DNA of 64,000 bases. It comes from Thalassotalea insulae (GTDB taxonomy: Bacteria; Pseudomonadota; Gammaproteobacteria; Enterobacterales; Alteromonadaceae). The position numbers and the translations under genes were made by a program. Where the stretch lies: the NCBI RefSeq assembly GCF_030161395.1, contig NZ_BSST01000001.1, forward strand, positions 1,984,001 to 2,048,000, in the 5' to 3' direction. This document shows positions 26,171-35,665 of this stretch, one piece after another. The notes beneath the pieces are model-generated. The model saw nothing but the letters and a program-made list of their open reading frames with translations. It was not told the origin of the DNA and did not search any database. Each line of letters begins with the position of its first letter. The stretch's first letter is position 1.

Positions 26171-27712
26171 TTACCAAGTTTGCGTAGCTTTGAAAGTTTC
26201 AATCGCTTTCGCTAAACCTGCTTCAATGTCTTTGTTGTAATCGCCACTTTCGTTGATTGTAGCCATCAATTCAGCTTGCTCATTATTGACATAGCTAAGT
26301 AACGCTGCTTCAAAATCAACTACTTTGTTGATTTCAACGTCATTTAGATAGCCTTTTTCAGCAGCAAATAGCGAAACCGCTGTTTCTGCAATTGATAACG
26401 GGCTGTATTGTTTTTGCTTCATCAATTCAGTTACACGTTGACCATGCTCTAATTGAGCACGAGTCGCATCATCTAAGTCAGATGCAAACTGCGCGAACGC
26501 TGCTAGCTCAGCATATTGAGCCAATGCTAAACGGATACCACCACCTAATTTTTTGATGATTTTTGTTTGCGCTGCACCACCAACACGAGATACCGAGATA
26601 CCCGCATTTACCGCAGGACGAATACCTGCGTTAAATAGGTTAGATTCTAAGAAGATCTGACCATCAGTAATCGAAATTACGTTAGTTGGTACGAATGCAG
26701 AAACGTCACCCGCTTGTGTTTCAATAATAGGTAAAGCCGTTAATGAACCTGTTTTACCTTTCACTTCACCGTTAGTGAAACGCTCAACGTATGCTTCATT
26801 TACACGAGCAGCACGTTCTAATAAGCGAGAGTGAAGATAGAAAACGTCACCTGGGTATGCTTCACGTCCTGGTGGACGACGTAATAGCAATGAAATTTGA
26901 CGATAAGCAACAGCTTGTTTAGACAAATCATCATAAACGATTAACGCATCTTCACCGCGGTCACGGAAGTATTCACCCATAGTACAACCAGAGTAAGGTG
27001 CTAAGTATTGTAATGCTGCTGCTTCAGAAGCAGAGGCAACAACAACAATAGTATTTTCTAATGCACCATGTTCTTCTAAGCTGCGAACTACGTTTGCAAC
27101 AGTCGAAGCTTTTTGACCAACAGCAACATAGATAGACTTAATACCTGTGTTCTTCTGGTTAATGATGGCATCTAATGCGATTGCAGATTTACCAACCTGA
27201 CGGTCACCAATGATGAGCTCACGCTGACCACGACCGATAGGAATCATAGAGTCAATTGATTTGATACCTGTTTGTACAGGCTGATCAACTGATTTACGTT
27301 CGATAACACCAGGAGCTACGACTTCGATAGGTGAAAAACCATCGTTATCGATTGGGCCTTTGCCATCGATTGGCTCACCTAAGGTGTTAACTACGCGGCC
27401 TAATAGACCACGACCAACAGGTACTTCCAAAATACGGCCTGTACCTTTAACTTTTACGCCTTCTGCTAGGTCTGCGTATGGACCCATAACAACCGCACCT
27501 ACAGAATCACGTTCTAAGTTCAACGCGATTGCATAGCGGCTGCCAGGAAGTTCGATCATCTCACCTTGCATTACGTCTGCAAGACCGTGGATGCGAATGA
27601 TACCGTCAGTTACTGAAACAATAGTACCTTCATTACGAGCTTCACTAACTACGTCAAACTGTTCAATTCTATTCTTGATCAGTTCAGCGATTTCAGTGGA
27701 ATTCAGTTGCAT
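26171..27712 (-). CDS. atpA: F1 ATP synthase alpha subunit
   Basis: Alpha is the non-catalytic nucleotide-binding partner of beta. The 513-residue product has the P-loop GDRQVGKSA, the SIDSMIPIGRGQRELIIGD block, and SRVGGAAQTKIIKKLGGGIR. All are intact and of usual length. The gene lies 13 bp after atpH. Confidence 0.98.
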   Translation of the reverse strand: MQLNSTEIAELIKNRIEQFDVVSEARNEGTIVSVTDGIIRIHGLADVMQGEMIELPGSRYAIALNLERDSVGAVVMGPYADLAEGVKVKGTGRILEVPVGRGLLGRVVNTLGEPIDGKGPIDNDGFSPIEVVAPGVIERKSVDQPVQTGIKSIDSMIPIGRGQRELIIGDRQVGKSAIALDAIINQKNTGIKSIYVAVGQKASTVANVVRSLEEHGALENTIVVVASASEAAALQYLAPYSGCTMGEYFRDRGEDALIVYDDLSKQAVAYRQISLLLRRPPGREAYPGDVFYLHSRLLERAARVNEAYVERFTNGEVKGKTGSLTALPIIETQAGDVSAFVPTNVISITDGQIFLESNLFNAGIRPAVNAGISVSRVGGAAQTKIIKKLGGGIRLALAQYAELAAFAQFASDLDDATRAQLEHGQRVTELMKQKQYSPLSIAETAVSLFAAEKGYLNDVEINKVVDFEAALLSYVNNEQAELMATINESGDYNKDIEAGLAKAIETFKATQTW

Positions 27713-27725
27713 GCTCTGTTCCCCG

Positions 27726-28259
27726 TTAAGATTGCATTGTTGTTGCTAAGCGGTTCAATTTACCTCTGATTGAACCATCTATAACCATGTCACCCGCTTT
27801 AATTAACAAGCCGGAAACCACGTTTGCGTCGACAACACAATTGAGCTTTACTTTTCTAGCCAAACGCTTTTCAAGCGCGGCGCTTATTACTTTTTGTTGT
27901 GCTGCTTTTAATTTCACAGCAGATGTAACATCCACAGCAATTTCTTTCTCATATTCAGCTTTTAATTCACTGAATTGAGCCAGTACCTGTGGTAGCACCA
28001 ACAAACGATGATTTTCAGCCATCAACTTAATTAAGTTTTGGCCTTTGCTGTCTATTTGCTCACCGCAGACTTTTAAAAATAAATCTGTGGCTTGCTCAAC
28101 CGAAGCACCACCAGAAAGGTAGTTAACGATAGTTTCATTTTGAGAAACTTCAGCTGCAAACACTAGCATTTCCAGCCAGCTATCTACGGCATTAGCTTCA
28201 ACAGCAAAATCAAACGCTGCTTTGGCGTAGGGTCGAGCGACAGTTGTCAATTCAGACAT
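27726..28259 (-). CDS. atpH: F1 ATP synthase delta subunit
   Basis: Delta joins the peripheral stalk to the top of F1. The 177-residue product begins MSELTTVARPYAKAAFDFAV and ends with the family signature VVDANVVSGLLIKAGDMVID plus GSIRGKLNRL. It lies 12 bp after atpF. Confidence 0.97.
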   Translation of the reverse strand: MSELTTVARPYAKAAFDFAVEANAVDSWLEMLVFAAEVSQNETIVNYLSGGASVEQATDLFLKVCGEQIDSKGQNLIKLMAENHRLLVLPQVLAQFSELKAEYEKEIAVDVTSAVKLKAAQQKVISAALEKRLARKVKLNCVVDANVVSGLLIKAGDMVIDGSIRGKLNRLATTMQS

Positions 28260-28271
28260 AGCTCTTCCCTC

Positions 28272-28742
28272 TTAAAGTTCAGCTACAAGTTTATCTAAGA
28301 TGTCGCTGTGAGCAGCGGCATCAATTGAACGCTCGAGAATTTTCTCAGCACCAGCTACTGCAAGAATCGCCACTTGTTGGCGTAATTCTTCTTTCGCTTG
28401 GTTACGTTCAGTCTCTATTTCTGCATGACCAGCAGCGATAATTTTTGCTTTCTCTGCTTGTGCTTTTTCAGCGGCTTCTTCAACAATTTGAGCTTCACGC
28501 TTTTTCGCAGCTTCAACAATCTCAGCTGCTTGCGCTTTAGCGTCTTTTAGTTGTGCCGTAGCTTTTTCTTGAGCAAGCTCAAGATCTTTAGCAGCACGAT
28601 CTGAAGCAGCTAACCCGTCAGCAATCGTTTTCTGACGTGTTTCAATGGCACCAATAATTGGTGGCCATACATACTTCATGCAAAAAATTACAAATACGAC
28701 AAATGCGATTAATTCACCGATTAAGGTCATATTAATATTCAT
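28272..28742 (-). CDS. atpF: Fo ATP synthase b subunit
   Basis: Subunit b is the dimeric peripheral stalk. The 156-residue product has one N-terminal membrane helix (MNINMTLIGELIAFVVFVIF) and then a long charged Ala/Glu/Lys-rich helix running to the C-terminus, as expected. Confidence 0.97.
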   Translation of the reverse strand: MNINMTLIGELIAFVVFVIFCMKYVWPPIIGAIETRQKTIADGLAASDRAAKDLELAQEKATAQLKDAKAQAAEIVEAAKKREAQIVEEAAEKAQAEKAKIIAAGHAEIETERNQAKEELRQQVAILAVAGAEKILERSIDAAAHSDILDKLVAEL

Positions 28743-28789
28743 TTGTGTACCTCCTATAAAATTCGTATTGATTAATAAAAGTTAAAAAA

Positions 28790-29026
28790 TTAACCAATTT
28801 TAACGAATAATATGTATAAGCCCATTGCTACACCGATCATCGCGATTGCATCGATAAGACCCGCTACGATGAACATTTTTACTTGTAGTTGAGGTGCTAA
28901 TTCTGGTTGACGAGCAGCTGATTCTAAGAATTTGCCACCTAATAAACCAAAACCAATAGCTGTACCTAAAGCACCTAAGCCGATAAGTAGTGCTGCTGCA
29001 ATATATAGTAAACCTAAGTTTTCCAT
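28790..29026 (-). CDS. atpE: Fo ATP synthase c subunit
   Basis: Subunit c forms the membrane rotor ring. The 78-residue helical hairpin has the polar loop ARQPEL and the proton-carrying Asp59 in GLIDAIAMIG. The Asp, and the lack of the Gln/Glu pattern of sodium-type rings, suggest a proton-driven enzyme. Confidence 0.97.
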   Translation of the reverse strand: MENLGLLYIAAALLIGLGALGTAIGFGLLGGKFLESAARQPELAPQLQVKMFIVAGLIDAIAMIGVAMGLYILFVKIG

Positions 29027-29138
29027 TTCTATCTCCGATTATTAAAAGTAAAGTTTAAAGTTAAAAATTTAGTATTATGGGCTTCCTGCCCTTTACCTTT
29101 CGAGCCGGCTAATGCCGTCCTAACATATTCCCGAAAAG

Positions 29139-29906
29139 TTAATGATCTTCGTGAGCTAAACTAAGGTAAACAATAGTTAGCATCATAAAAATAAACGCTT
29201 GTAATGGGATAACCAATAAATGGAACGCAGCCCATATAAAGTGCACTGGCAATTGGGCAATCCCTAATGTCGCAATCAATAAGAATATTAATTCACCCGC
29301 ATATAAGTTACCGAATAAACGTAACGCTAATGATAATGGACGAGCTAACATCGTGACTACTTCAAGAATAAAGTTCAACCAATACAATGACCAATGTCCA
29401 AAAGGTTGGGTAGTTAATTCTTTAATGAAACCACCAATACCTTTCACTTTGATTGAATAGTAAATAATTAGGATAAATACGCCAAACGCTAAACCTAACG
29501 TCATATTCATATCCGTTGTCGGTACCGCTTTCATATAATGCACACCAAACAACTCAAAAATTCTAGGTAATAGATCCACAGGGACCCAATCCATAGCATT
29601 CATTAATAACACCCAAACAAAAATAGTTAGGGCTAATGGTGCAATTAACGGATTATTACCATGAAAAGTGCTTTTAACGCTGTCATCAACAAAGCCGACG
29701 ATCATCTCAACTGCACATTGTAATTTACCCGGTACGCCAGTATCCGCTTTTTTTGCAACAGAGCGGAAGATATAAAGAAAAACTAAGCCTAAAAATATTG
29801 ACCATCCTAGCGTATCTATGTGGACAGCCCAAAAGCCTTCACCCACAGTTAGATTGTGCAAATGATGTTTAATATATTCTTGGCTGGTTATTTCACCTGC
29901 AGACAT
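29139..29906 (-). CDS. atpB: Fo ATP synthase a subunit
   Basis: Subunit a forms the proton half-channels next to the c ring. The 255-residue polytopic protein has the essential-Arg helix LARPLSLALRLFGNLYAGEL and the C-terminal helix HLLVIPLQAFIFMMLTIVYL. It lies 112 bp before atpE, longer than the other gaps in the operon. Confidence 0.97.
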   Translation of the reverse strand: MSAGEITSQEYIKHHLHNLTVGEGFWAVHIDTLGWSIFLGLVFLYIFRSVAKKADTGVPGKLQCAVEMIVGFVDDSVKSTFHGNNPLIAPLALTIFVWVLLMNAMDWVPVDLLPRIFELFGVHYMKAVPTTDMNMTLGLAFGVFILIIYYSIKVKGIGGFIKELTTQPFGHWSLYWLNFILEVVTMLARPLSLALRLFGNLYAGELIFLLIATLGIAQLPVHFIWAAFHLLVIPLQAFIFMMLTIVYLSLAHEDH

Positions 29907-29923
29907 ATTAAAGTTCCTAATGA

Positions 29924-30334
29924 TTAAAGTTTAAATTTTAATAAAAATGGTGTTACCAGTGGCATAACCACTACTAAACAAAAACTTGCAAAAAAGGGTA
30001 GCGGAATAATCACTAAAAATTTAAAGACTAGTGCGAATAAAAGCGCCGTCAAACCCAATTTTAATTTTACGCCGCTAAAAAATGACTCCATCACTTTCTT
30101 TGACGCAGTTGCTCCTGCATAGCGAAACGCTTTAATTGCGAAGACAACATTAGGGATTATCGCAACAGCTCCTCCGGCTAATACCGAAGTCGCGTGAGAT
30201 AATCCCCAAAATAAATATGTTACTGCGGCACAAGTTAATACGGAAAATATCATTAACGCAATTTGTAGATTTGCGTATTTTCGTCCGGTTTTGGTTAAGG
30301 CATTTTTTTGCCTAGTTGTCACAACGCTCTCCAA
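29924..30334 (-). CDS. atpI: ATP synthase protein I
   Basis: AtpI is the small membrane protein that leads gammaproteobacterial atp operons and assists c-ring assembly or ion supply. The 136-residue product has four hydrophobic helices and the family GLSHATSVLAGGAVAIIPNV stretch. It is first in the operon, so the promoter lies within the 164-bp gap to parB. Confidence 0.88.
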   Translation of the reverse strand: MESVVTTRQKNALTKTGRKYANLQIALMIFSVLTCAAVTYLFWGLSHATSVLAGGAVAIIPNVVFAIKAFRYAGATASKKVMESFFSGVKLKLGLTALLFALVFKFLVIIPLPFFASFCLVVVMPLVTPFLLKFKL

Positions 30335-30424
30335 ACGAAAATCTTCGTAAAACTTATGCTTCTTTTAAGTCGAATTTATAACTTAATCAAGCCGACGCAA
30401 GTATACTTAATTACGTTATTAATG

Positions 30425-30451
30425 CAACAAAAGAGGGCATTTGTTGCCCTC
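30425..30451 (-). terminator. Terminator after parB
   Basis: The stem GAGGGCA with TGCCCTC and a 5-nt loop is followed on the minus strand by TTTT. It separates the mnmG-rsmG-parA-parB unit from the atp promoter. Confidence 0.7.
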
Positions 30452-30498
30452 AATATGTGCGAATAATTGCAAATTTTTAACTTGATTAATAAGAATAA

Positions 30499-31401
30499 TT
30501 AAAAAGAGCCAAATCTGGCGACAATTCCATCAAGTTCATCAAGGTTGGTATAAGAAATAACTAACTTGCCTTTCCCTTTGGTATTATGCGAAATAGTCAC
30601 TTGTGAACCCAATTTTTCCGAAAGGCTTTGCTCTAATGATTGAGTATCAGGGTCTTTTACTTTTTCAGCTTTAGGTTTTTCTGGTTCCTGTAACTTCTTA
30701 ATAAAGTTTTCCGTTTCTCTTACATTATATTCTTTGGCAACAACCGTTCTCGCGGCAGTTGTTTGTTGATCATTTTGTAAAGCAAGTAGGGCGCGAGCAT
30801 GACCCATTTCAATATCGCCATGTTCTAACAAAGTTTTGACTTCATCGTTTAAGTTATTTAAACGTAATAAGTTAGTCACTGTGGTGCGCGATTTACCGAC
30901 AGCATCGGCCACTTCCTGATGAGTTAATTCGAACTCAGTTAACAGTCTGTCTAAAGCGATAGCTTCTTCCATCGCATTAAGATCTTCCCGTTGAATATTT
31001 TCAATCAATGCCATCGCAACAGCAGCTTCATCAGGCACATCTTTAATTAAACAAGGGACTAAATCAATTTCAGCCAATTGTGCAGCACGCCAACGACGTT
31101 CACCGGCAATAATTTCATAACTATTTTTAGCAAGAGGTCTAACAACTATAGGCTGAATAATACCTTGCGATTTTATTGAATGAGACAGTTCCTCTAGCGC
31201 ATCCGGTGACATGTCTTTACGAGGTTGATATTTACCCGGTTGTAACTGCTCAATCGGTAATTTTTGTAATTCGCTGGTATTGTTACTCTCTGATCCCGCC
31301 TGAGTGGTTGGTTGATTGCTACTTTCTTCTTGCTTACGTGGCGCATTGGTTAATAATGCATCTAATCCACGACCAAGGCCTCTGCGTTTTGACGGACTCA
31401 T
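30499..31401 (-). CDS. parB: Chromosome-partitioning protein ParB
   Basis: ParB is the CTP-dependent clamp that loads at parS sites and spreads to form the partition complex near the origin. The 300-residue product starts with RRGLGRGLDALL, the ParA-contacting tail. It has the CTPase/ParB boxes LQPGKYQPRKDMS and AGERRWRAAQLAE, then the helix-turn-helix ELTHQEVADAVGKSRTTVTN and a C-terminal dimerisation domain. Two perfect parS sites lie in recF, about 12 kb away. Confidence 0.97.
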   Translation of the reverse strand: MSPSKRRGLGRGLDALLTNAPRKQEESSNQPTTQAGSESNNTSELQKLPIEQLQPGKYQPRKDMSPDALEELSHSIKSQGIIQPIVVRPLAKNSYEIIAGERRWRAAQLAEIDLVPCLIKDVPDEAAVAMALIENIQREDLNAMEEAIALDRLLTEFELTHQEVADAVGKSRTTVTNLLRLNNLNDEVKTLLEHGDIEMGHARALLALQNDQQTTAARTVVAKEYNVRETENFIKKLQEPEKPKAEKVKDPDTQSLEQSLSEKLGSQVTISHNTKGKGKLVISYTNLDELDGIVARFGSF

Positions 31402-31419
31402 AATTTTCCTTGCTAAATT

Positions 31420-32214
31420 TTACTTAACTAGTTCAGAACATTGTTTTTTTTGTTCTGCTTTACGCAATATTTCACCCGCTAGTGCTAAATACGCTTTAGC
31501 ACCGGTAGATGATTTATCATAATACATTGCAGGTGCGCCAAAGCTTGGCGCTTCGGCTAACCTAACATTACGTGGTATTACGGTTCGATAAACCTTATCA
31601 CCAAAATGACGTTTTAGCTGTTCAGAAACATCATTGGCCAAGCGGTTGCGCGGATCATACATAGTACGCAAGATGCCTTCAATGTGTAGATCGCCATTTA
31701 CCACAGAAGTTAATTGTGAAATGGTATCCATTAACGCAGTTAAACCTTCGAGCGCATAGTACTCACATTGCATCGGCACTAATACGGAATCTGCAGCTGT
31801 CATCGCATTAACGGTTAACATATTCAATGAAGGTGGGCAGTCAATAATAATAAAATCGTATTGCTTTTTCACCGGTGCCAGTGCGTTTTTTAAACGTTGC
31901 TCGCGGGCAAACACTTCCATTAATTTAATTTCAGCAGCAGTGACATCAGTATTAGCAGCGATTAAATCATAAATCCCAGAAGTCTCTTTACAGACAACTT
32001 GCTCGAACGGCGTTTCATCGATCAGCAGTTCATAGCAGGTTGCAGGCACTTCATATTTATCAATACCACTGCCCATAGTAGCATTGCCTTGAGGATCAAG
32101 ATCTATTAATAATACCTGACGCTTAGTCGCCGCTAACGAAGCAGCTAAATTAACAGCGGTAGTTGTTTTTCCGACGCCACCTTTTTGGTTGGCAACTGCA
32201 ATAATTTTTCCCAC
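31420..32214 (-). CDS. parA: Chromosome-partitioning ATPase ParA (Soj)
   Basis: ParA is a deviant-Walker ATPase that binds nucleoid DNA and moves ParB-parS complexes. The 264-residue product begins MGKIIAVANQKGGVGKTTTA with both signature lysines, then LLIDLDPQGNATMGSG and IIIDCPPSLNMLTVNA. It lies between rsmG (17 bp upstream) and parB (18 bp downstream), the conserved chromosomal order. Confidence 0.97.
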   Translation of the reverse strand: MGKIIAVANQKGGVGKTTTAVNLAASLAATKRQVLLIDLDPQGNATMGSGIDKYEVPATCYELLIDETPFEQVVCKETSGIYDLIAANTDVTAAEIKLMEVFAREQRLKNALAPVKKQYDFIIIDCPPSLNMLTVNAMTAADSVLVPMQCEYYALEGLTALMDTISQLTSVVNGDLHIEGILRTMYDPRNRLANDVSEQLKRHFGDKVYRTVIPRNVRLAEAPSFGAPAMYYDKSSTGAKAYLALAGEILRKAEQKKQCSELVK

Positions 32215-32231
32215 TAGAACCTCAAATAATA

Positions 32232-32867
32232 TTATTTATTGTTTGATTTTTTTAACGCAATCAAATGACGTTCACCGACAAGTTCAGGTACATTAATTTG
32301 AAAGCTATTTTCTAATATTATGCCTTGTGGCAAATGTTGTAATTCTTCTTCCGGGTATTGCCCCTTCAACGCAAAAAAACGACCTTTTTCATCAGCAATT
32401 AAGTGTGAGCACCAGGTGATCATATCCTCTAACGAGGCAAAAGCCCGGCTTAACACACCATCAAACAACTGCTGCGGCTGATGGTCTTCTACGCGAGAAA
32501 GTAGAGGAGATACATTAGCAAGTTTTAATTGAAAAACAACCTGACGAATAAAAGTAATGCGTTTGCCTAAACTATCAAGCAAGGTAAATTGTTTTTCTGG
32601 ATATAAAATAGCGAGGGGAATACCCGGTAATCCCGGGCCGGTTCCAACATCGATAAACGAGTTACCCGCTAGATATTTTCCTACCATTAAACTATCCATA
32701 ATATGTTTAATTAACATATCACTAGGATTTCTTACCGACGTTAAATTATAAGCCTTATTCCATTTATTCAGTAGCTCAACATATTGGATCAGTTGATTCA
32801 CTTGTAGTTCGGTGACTACTAAATCAGTTTGTTCGATTAATCCGATTAATTCATCTTTTAGCGACAT
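32232..32867 (-). CDS. rsmG: 16S rRNA (guanine527-N7)-methyltransferase RsmG
   Basis: RsmG methylates G527 in the 530 loop of 16S rRNA. The 211-residue product has the SAM loop FIDVGTGPGLPGIPLAILYP, LLDSLGKRITFIRQV and SRAFASLEDMITWC. It lies 27 bp downstream of mnmG, the classical gidA-gidB pair next to oriC. Confidence 0.97.
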   Translation of the reverse strand: MSLKDELIGLIEQTDLVVTELQVNQLIQYVELLNKWNKAYNLTSVRNPSDMLIKHIMDSLMVGKYLAGNSFIDVGTGPGLPGIPLAILYPEKQFTLLDSLGKRITFIRQVVFQLKLANVSPLLSRVEDHQPQQLFDGVLSRAFASLEDMITWCSHLIADEKGRFFALKGQYPEEELQHLPQGIILENSFQINVPELVGERHLIALKKSNNK

Positions 32868-32894
32868 TAAAAGCTTTCCAAGCGATAATGCCTG

Positions 32895-34784
32895 TTACGC
32901 ACTTTTACGCAACAAGCCATGCTTTTTCAAATAAACTAATAATAACGAAATTGCCGCGGGTGTGATACCAGAAATTCTCGACGCTTTGCCAATAGTTTCA
33001 GGTTTGGCATCCGTTAACTTAGCAACCACTTCATTTGATAACCCGGAAATCTGACCGTAATCAAAACTCGTTGGGATCAAGGTATCTTCGTGACGTTTTT
33101 TCTTAGCAATATCATCTAATTGACGTTCGATATAGCCGGCATATTTTATTTGAATTTCAATCTGTTCAGCCGCTTGTGTATCAGCTATTGCTGGACCTAA
33201 GCTCTCTATTTTCATTAAGTCGTCATAACGTACTTCAGGACGACGAATAAGATCTTCCAGGCTATTTTCCCGACTTACCGGTGTTTTTAATAATTGATTG
33301 ACTTGCTCAACCTGTTGATGATCTTTTTGGATCCAAATATCTTTTAATCGCTGACGTTCTTGGGCGATATTTTCCATTTTTTCATTAAAACGCTGCCAAC
33401 GCTCATCATCTACTAAACCTAGTTTACGACCCTGTTCTGTTAGGCGAATATCGGCATTATCTTCACGTAACAATAAACGATATTCTGCGCGCGAAGTAAA
33501 CATACGATAGGGCTCTTTGGTACCTAAGGTCGCAAGATCATCGATCAATACCCCCATATAGGCTTGATCGCGACCTAATACTAATTCTTCTTTGCCCTGT
33601 ACATTAGCAGCAGCGTTCGTTGCAGCAATGAGTCCTTGTGCCCCAGCTTCTTCGTACCCCGTAGTACCATTAATTTGACCAGCAAAATATAAGTTCTTAA
33701 TAAACTTACTTTCTAAGGTTTGTTTTAGATCACGAGGATCAAAAAAGTCATATTCAATTGCATAACCAGGGCGGGTGATATGAGCATTTTCAAAACCTTT
33801 AATTGAGCGTACCAAGTTCATTTGTACATCAAATGGTAAACTAGTTGAAATACCATTAGGGTAAACTTCGTGTGTGGTAAGCCCCTCAGGCTCTACAAAA
33901 ATTTGATGGGAATTTTTATCAGCAAAGCGAGTAATTTTATCTTCAATAGAAGGGCAGTATCTAGGGCCTATTCCCTCGATCACGCCGGTATACATAGGTG
34001 AACGATCTAGGCCATTACGGATAACATCATGAGTTTTTTCATTGGTATGAGTAATATAACAAGAAATCTGCTGTGGATGATCATCGCGAGATCCCATAAA
34101 TGAAAAAACAGGGCGAGGATCATCGCCAGGTTGTTCTTCCATTACCGAAAAGTCCAGGGTTCTGGCATCTAACCTAGGTGGCGTTCCAGTTTTTAAACGA
34201 TCGATCCTAAATGGCATGTCACGTAATTTATTCGCTAAATTAACACTGGCAGGATCACCTGCACGCCCGCCCTGATAATTATTTAAACCAATATGGATCT
34301 GACCAGCTAAGAAAGTTCCTACCGTTAAAACAACGGTTTGCGCCTTAAATTTCAAGCCCATTTGGGTAGAAACACCAATCACTTGATCATTTTCTAAAAT
34401 AAGATCATCACATGGTTGTTGAAATATTGTTAAGTTTTCTTGGTTTTCAAGGTAATTTCTAACAAAAGAGCGGTACAAAGCGCGGTCTGCTTGCGCTCGA
34501 GTAGCTCTTACAGCTGGGCCTTTACTGGCATTTAACGTTCGAAATTGGATCGCTGCATGATCTATGGCTGTTGCCATTAAACCACCTAATGCATCAATTT
34601 CTTTGACTAAGTGACCTTTGCCTATGCCACCAATTGCTGGATTACATGACATTTGACCTAAAGTATCAATATTATGGGTTAACAATAATGTCTTACAACC
34701 CATACGTGCTGCTGCTAATGCAGCTTCTGTACCTGCATGTCCGCCGCCAACAACAATTACCTCATATGAGTTTTGATACCACAT
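32895..34784 (-). CDS. mnmG: tRNA uridine-34 carboxymethylaminomethyl-modifying enzyme MnmG
   Basis: MnmG (GidA) is the FAD- and NADH-binding partner of MnmE in wobble-uridine modification. The 629-residue product has the N-terminal dinucleotide loop VVGGGHAGTEAALAAARMG, CNPAIGGIGKGHLVKEIDAL, and GTPPRLDARTLDFSVMEEQPG, with the C-terminal helical MnmE/tRNA-binding domain. It is the first gene leftward from oriC, and transcription runs away from the origin. Confidence 0.98.
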   Translation of the reverse strand: MWYQNSYEVIVVGGGHAGTEAALAAARMGCKTLLLTHNIDTLGQMSCNPAIGGIGKGHLVKEIDALGGLMATAIDHAAIQFRTLNASKGPAVRATRAQADRALYRSFVRNYLENQENLTIFQQPCDDLILENDQVIGVSTQMGLKFKAQTVVLTVGTFLAGQIHIGLNNYQGGRAGDPASVNLANKLRDMPFRIDRLKTGTPPRLDARTLDFSVMEEQPGDDPRPVFSFMGSRDDHPQQISCYITHTNEKTHDVIRNGLDRSPMYTGVIEGIGPRYCPSIEDKITRFADKNSHQIFVEPEGLTTHEVYPNGISTSLPFDVQMNLVRSIKGFENAHITRPGYAIEYDFFDPRDLKQTLESKFIKNLYFAGQINGTTGYEEAGAQGLIAATNAAANVQGKEELVLGRDQAYMGVLIDDLATLGTKEPYRMFTSRAEYRLLLREDNADIRLTEQGRKLGLVDDERWQRFNEKMENIAQERQRLKDIWIQKDHQQVEQVNQLLKTPVSRENSLEDLIRRPEVRYDDLMKIESLGPAIADTQAAEQIEIQIKYAGYIERQLDDIAKKKRHEDTLIPTSFDYGQISGLSNEVVAKLTDAKPETIGKASRISGITPAAISLLLVYLKKHGLLRKSA

Positions 34785-34955
34785 AAAAAATTAGCCTTGA
34801 AAATTAAGTTCAAAATAAAAGGGCACGTATTTTAACTTTTTTTAGTTACTAGGGGAATGATCAAATGACGAAAAAGATCGAGGAAGGATCACTAAATAAT
34901 ATATAAGATCTATTTAAAGATCTTATTATTATTACTTATTAGTAAAAAGGATCTT

Positions 34956-34964
34956 TGTGGATAA
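34956..34964 (-). promoter_or_regulatory. DnaA box, R1-like, exact consensus
   Basis: TGTGGATAA is the reverse complement of the TTATCCACA consensus. It lies 25 bp right of the last AT-rich 13-mer, the position of R1 in E. coli. Confidence 0.9.
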
Positions 34965-35133
34965 GCGTTTTTATTTATTTAAAATCATATAATTATCTAA
35001 CATGTATTGATGTGATCAAACTTTGATCAAAGCCGTTATAAGCCTTGATCAAAATGGCTATTTATTCACAGACCATATTTATTTATTTTTTATAAACTGA
35101 AAAATAATAGCTAATCCATAGTTTTTTTTATTT

Positions 35134-35142
35134 TTATCCACA
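35134..35142 (+). promoter_or_regulatory. DnaA box, exact consensus, right side of oriC
   Basis: TTATCCACA is an exact DnaA box in the opposite orientation to the R1-like box, corresponding in place to R4 at the right margin of E. coli oriC. Confidence 0.85.
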
Positions 35143-35191
35143 ATAGAGTGTTTTTTTATATTGTTTTGTGAATAACTTATGGGTAAGCAGG

Positions 35192-35635
35192 TTATAAACG
35201 ATCCTTGTTAGCTAAGATCCATGCCTGAGCTTCATCTTCAGGATCTAAATCTAATTGCATATCTAAAGTTTTTAATGAGATTAATTCTTTGCAACCCTTT
35301 GATTTTAATTCAGTAGTTATATTTTTTGCAGCCTGACAAAAGGTATCGTAGCTAGAATCACCGACACCGATCACAAAAAATTTGATCGGGGATAGATCTT
35401 GAGTGTTTGATCTTAGTTTATTTACAAAAGGGAGTAGGTTGTCTGGGTAATCACCAGCGCCATGGGTCGAGGTACAAATTAACCAGATTTGATCTTTTAT
35501 TGGTATTTGCTCAAATTCAGGTGAAAAATGCAGCTGAGTTTGATGATTAAGCGACGATAAAGTCTCTTGACAAGCTTCGGCGACGTATTCGGTTCCGCCA
35601 AGCATACTGCCAACGATTATTTGAAAAGAACTCAT
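35192..35635 (-). CDS. mioC: FMN-binding flavodoxin-like protein MioC
   Basis: MioC is a small flavodoxin; in E. coli it supports biotin synthase activity. The 147-residue product has the flavodoxin phosphate loop GSMLGGTEYVAEA, STHGAGDYPDNLLPF and GVGDSSYDTFCQAAK. It is transcribed toward oriC, as in E. coli, where mioC transcription can affect initiation. Confidence 0.93.
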   Translation of the reverse strand: MSSFQIIVGSMLGGTEYVAEACQETLSSLNHQTQLHFSPEFEQIPIKDQIWLICTSTHGAGDYPDNLLPFVNKLRSNTQDLSPIKFFVIGVGDSSYDTFCQAAKNITTELKSKGCKELISLKTLDMQLDLDPEDEAQAWILANKDRL

Positions 35636-35665
35636 AATTTTCCTTATAAAATGTAGAGAAAGGCA

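Larger units (their letters stand above)
34850..35180. other. oriC: Chromosomal replication origin oriC
   Basis: The 407-bp gap between mnmG and mioC has the architecture of gammaproteobacterial oriC. Three GATC-led AT-rich 13-mer-like units start at 34887, 34907 and 34919; the last two contain the AGATCT sites used by ATP-DnaA in duplex melting. An exact R1-type DnaA box TGTGGATAA follows at 34956-34964. Further boxes are TTATTCACA (35062-35070), TTATCCACA (35134-35142) and TGTGAATAA (35167-35175). Nine GATC sites fall within 34859-35050, far more than expected by chance and consistent with Dam/SeqA control. TGATCAAA occurs three times, at 35013, 35024 and 35046. Order and spacing of the 13-mers and R1 match E. 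coli oriC; the right half is more divergent. Confidence 0.9.
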
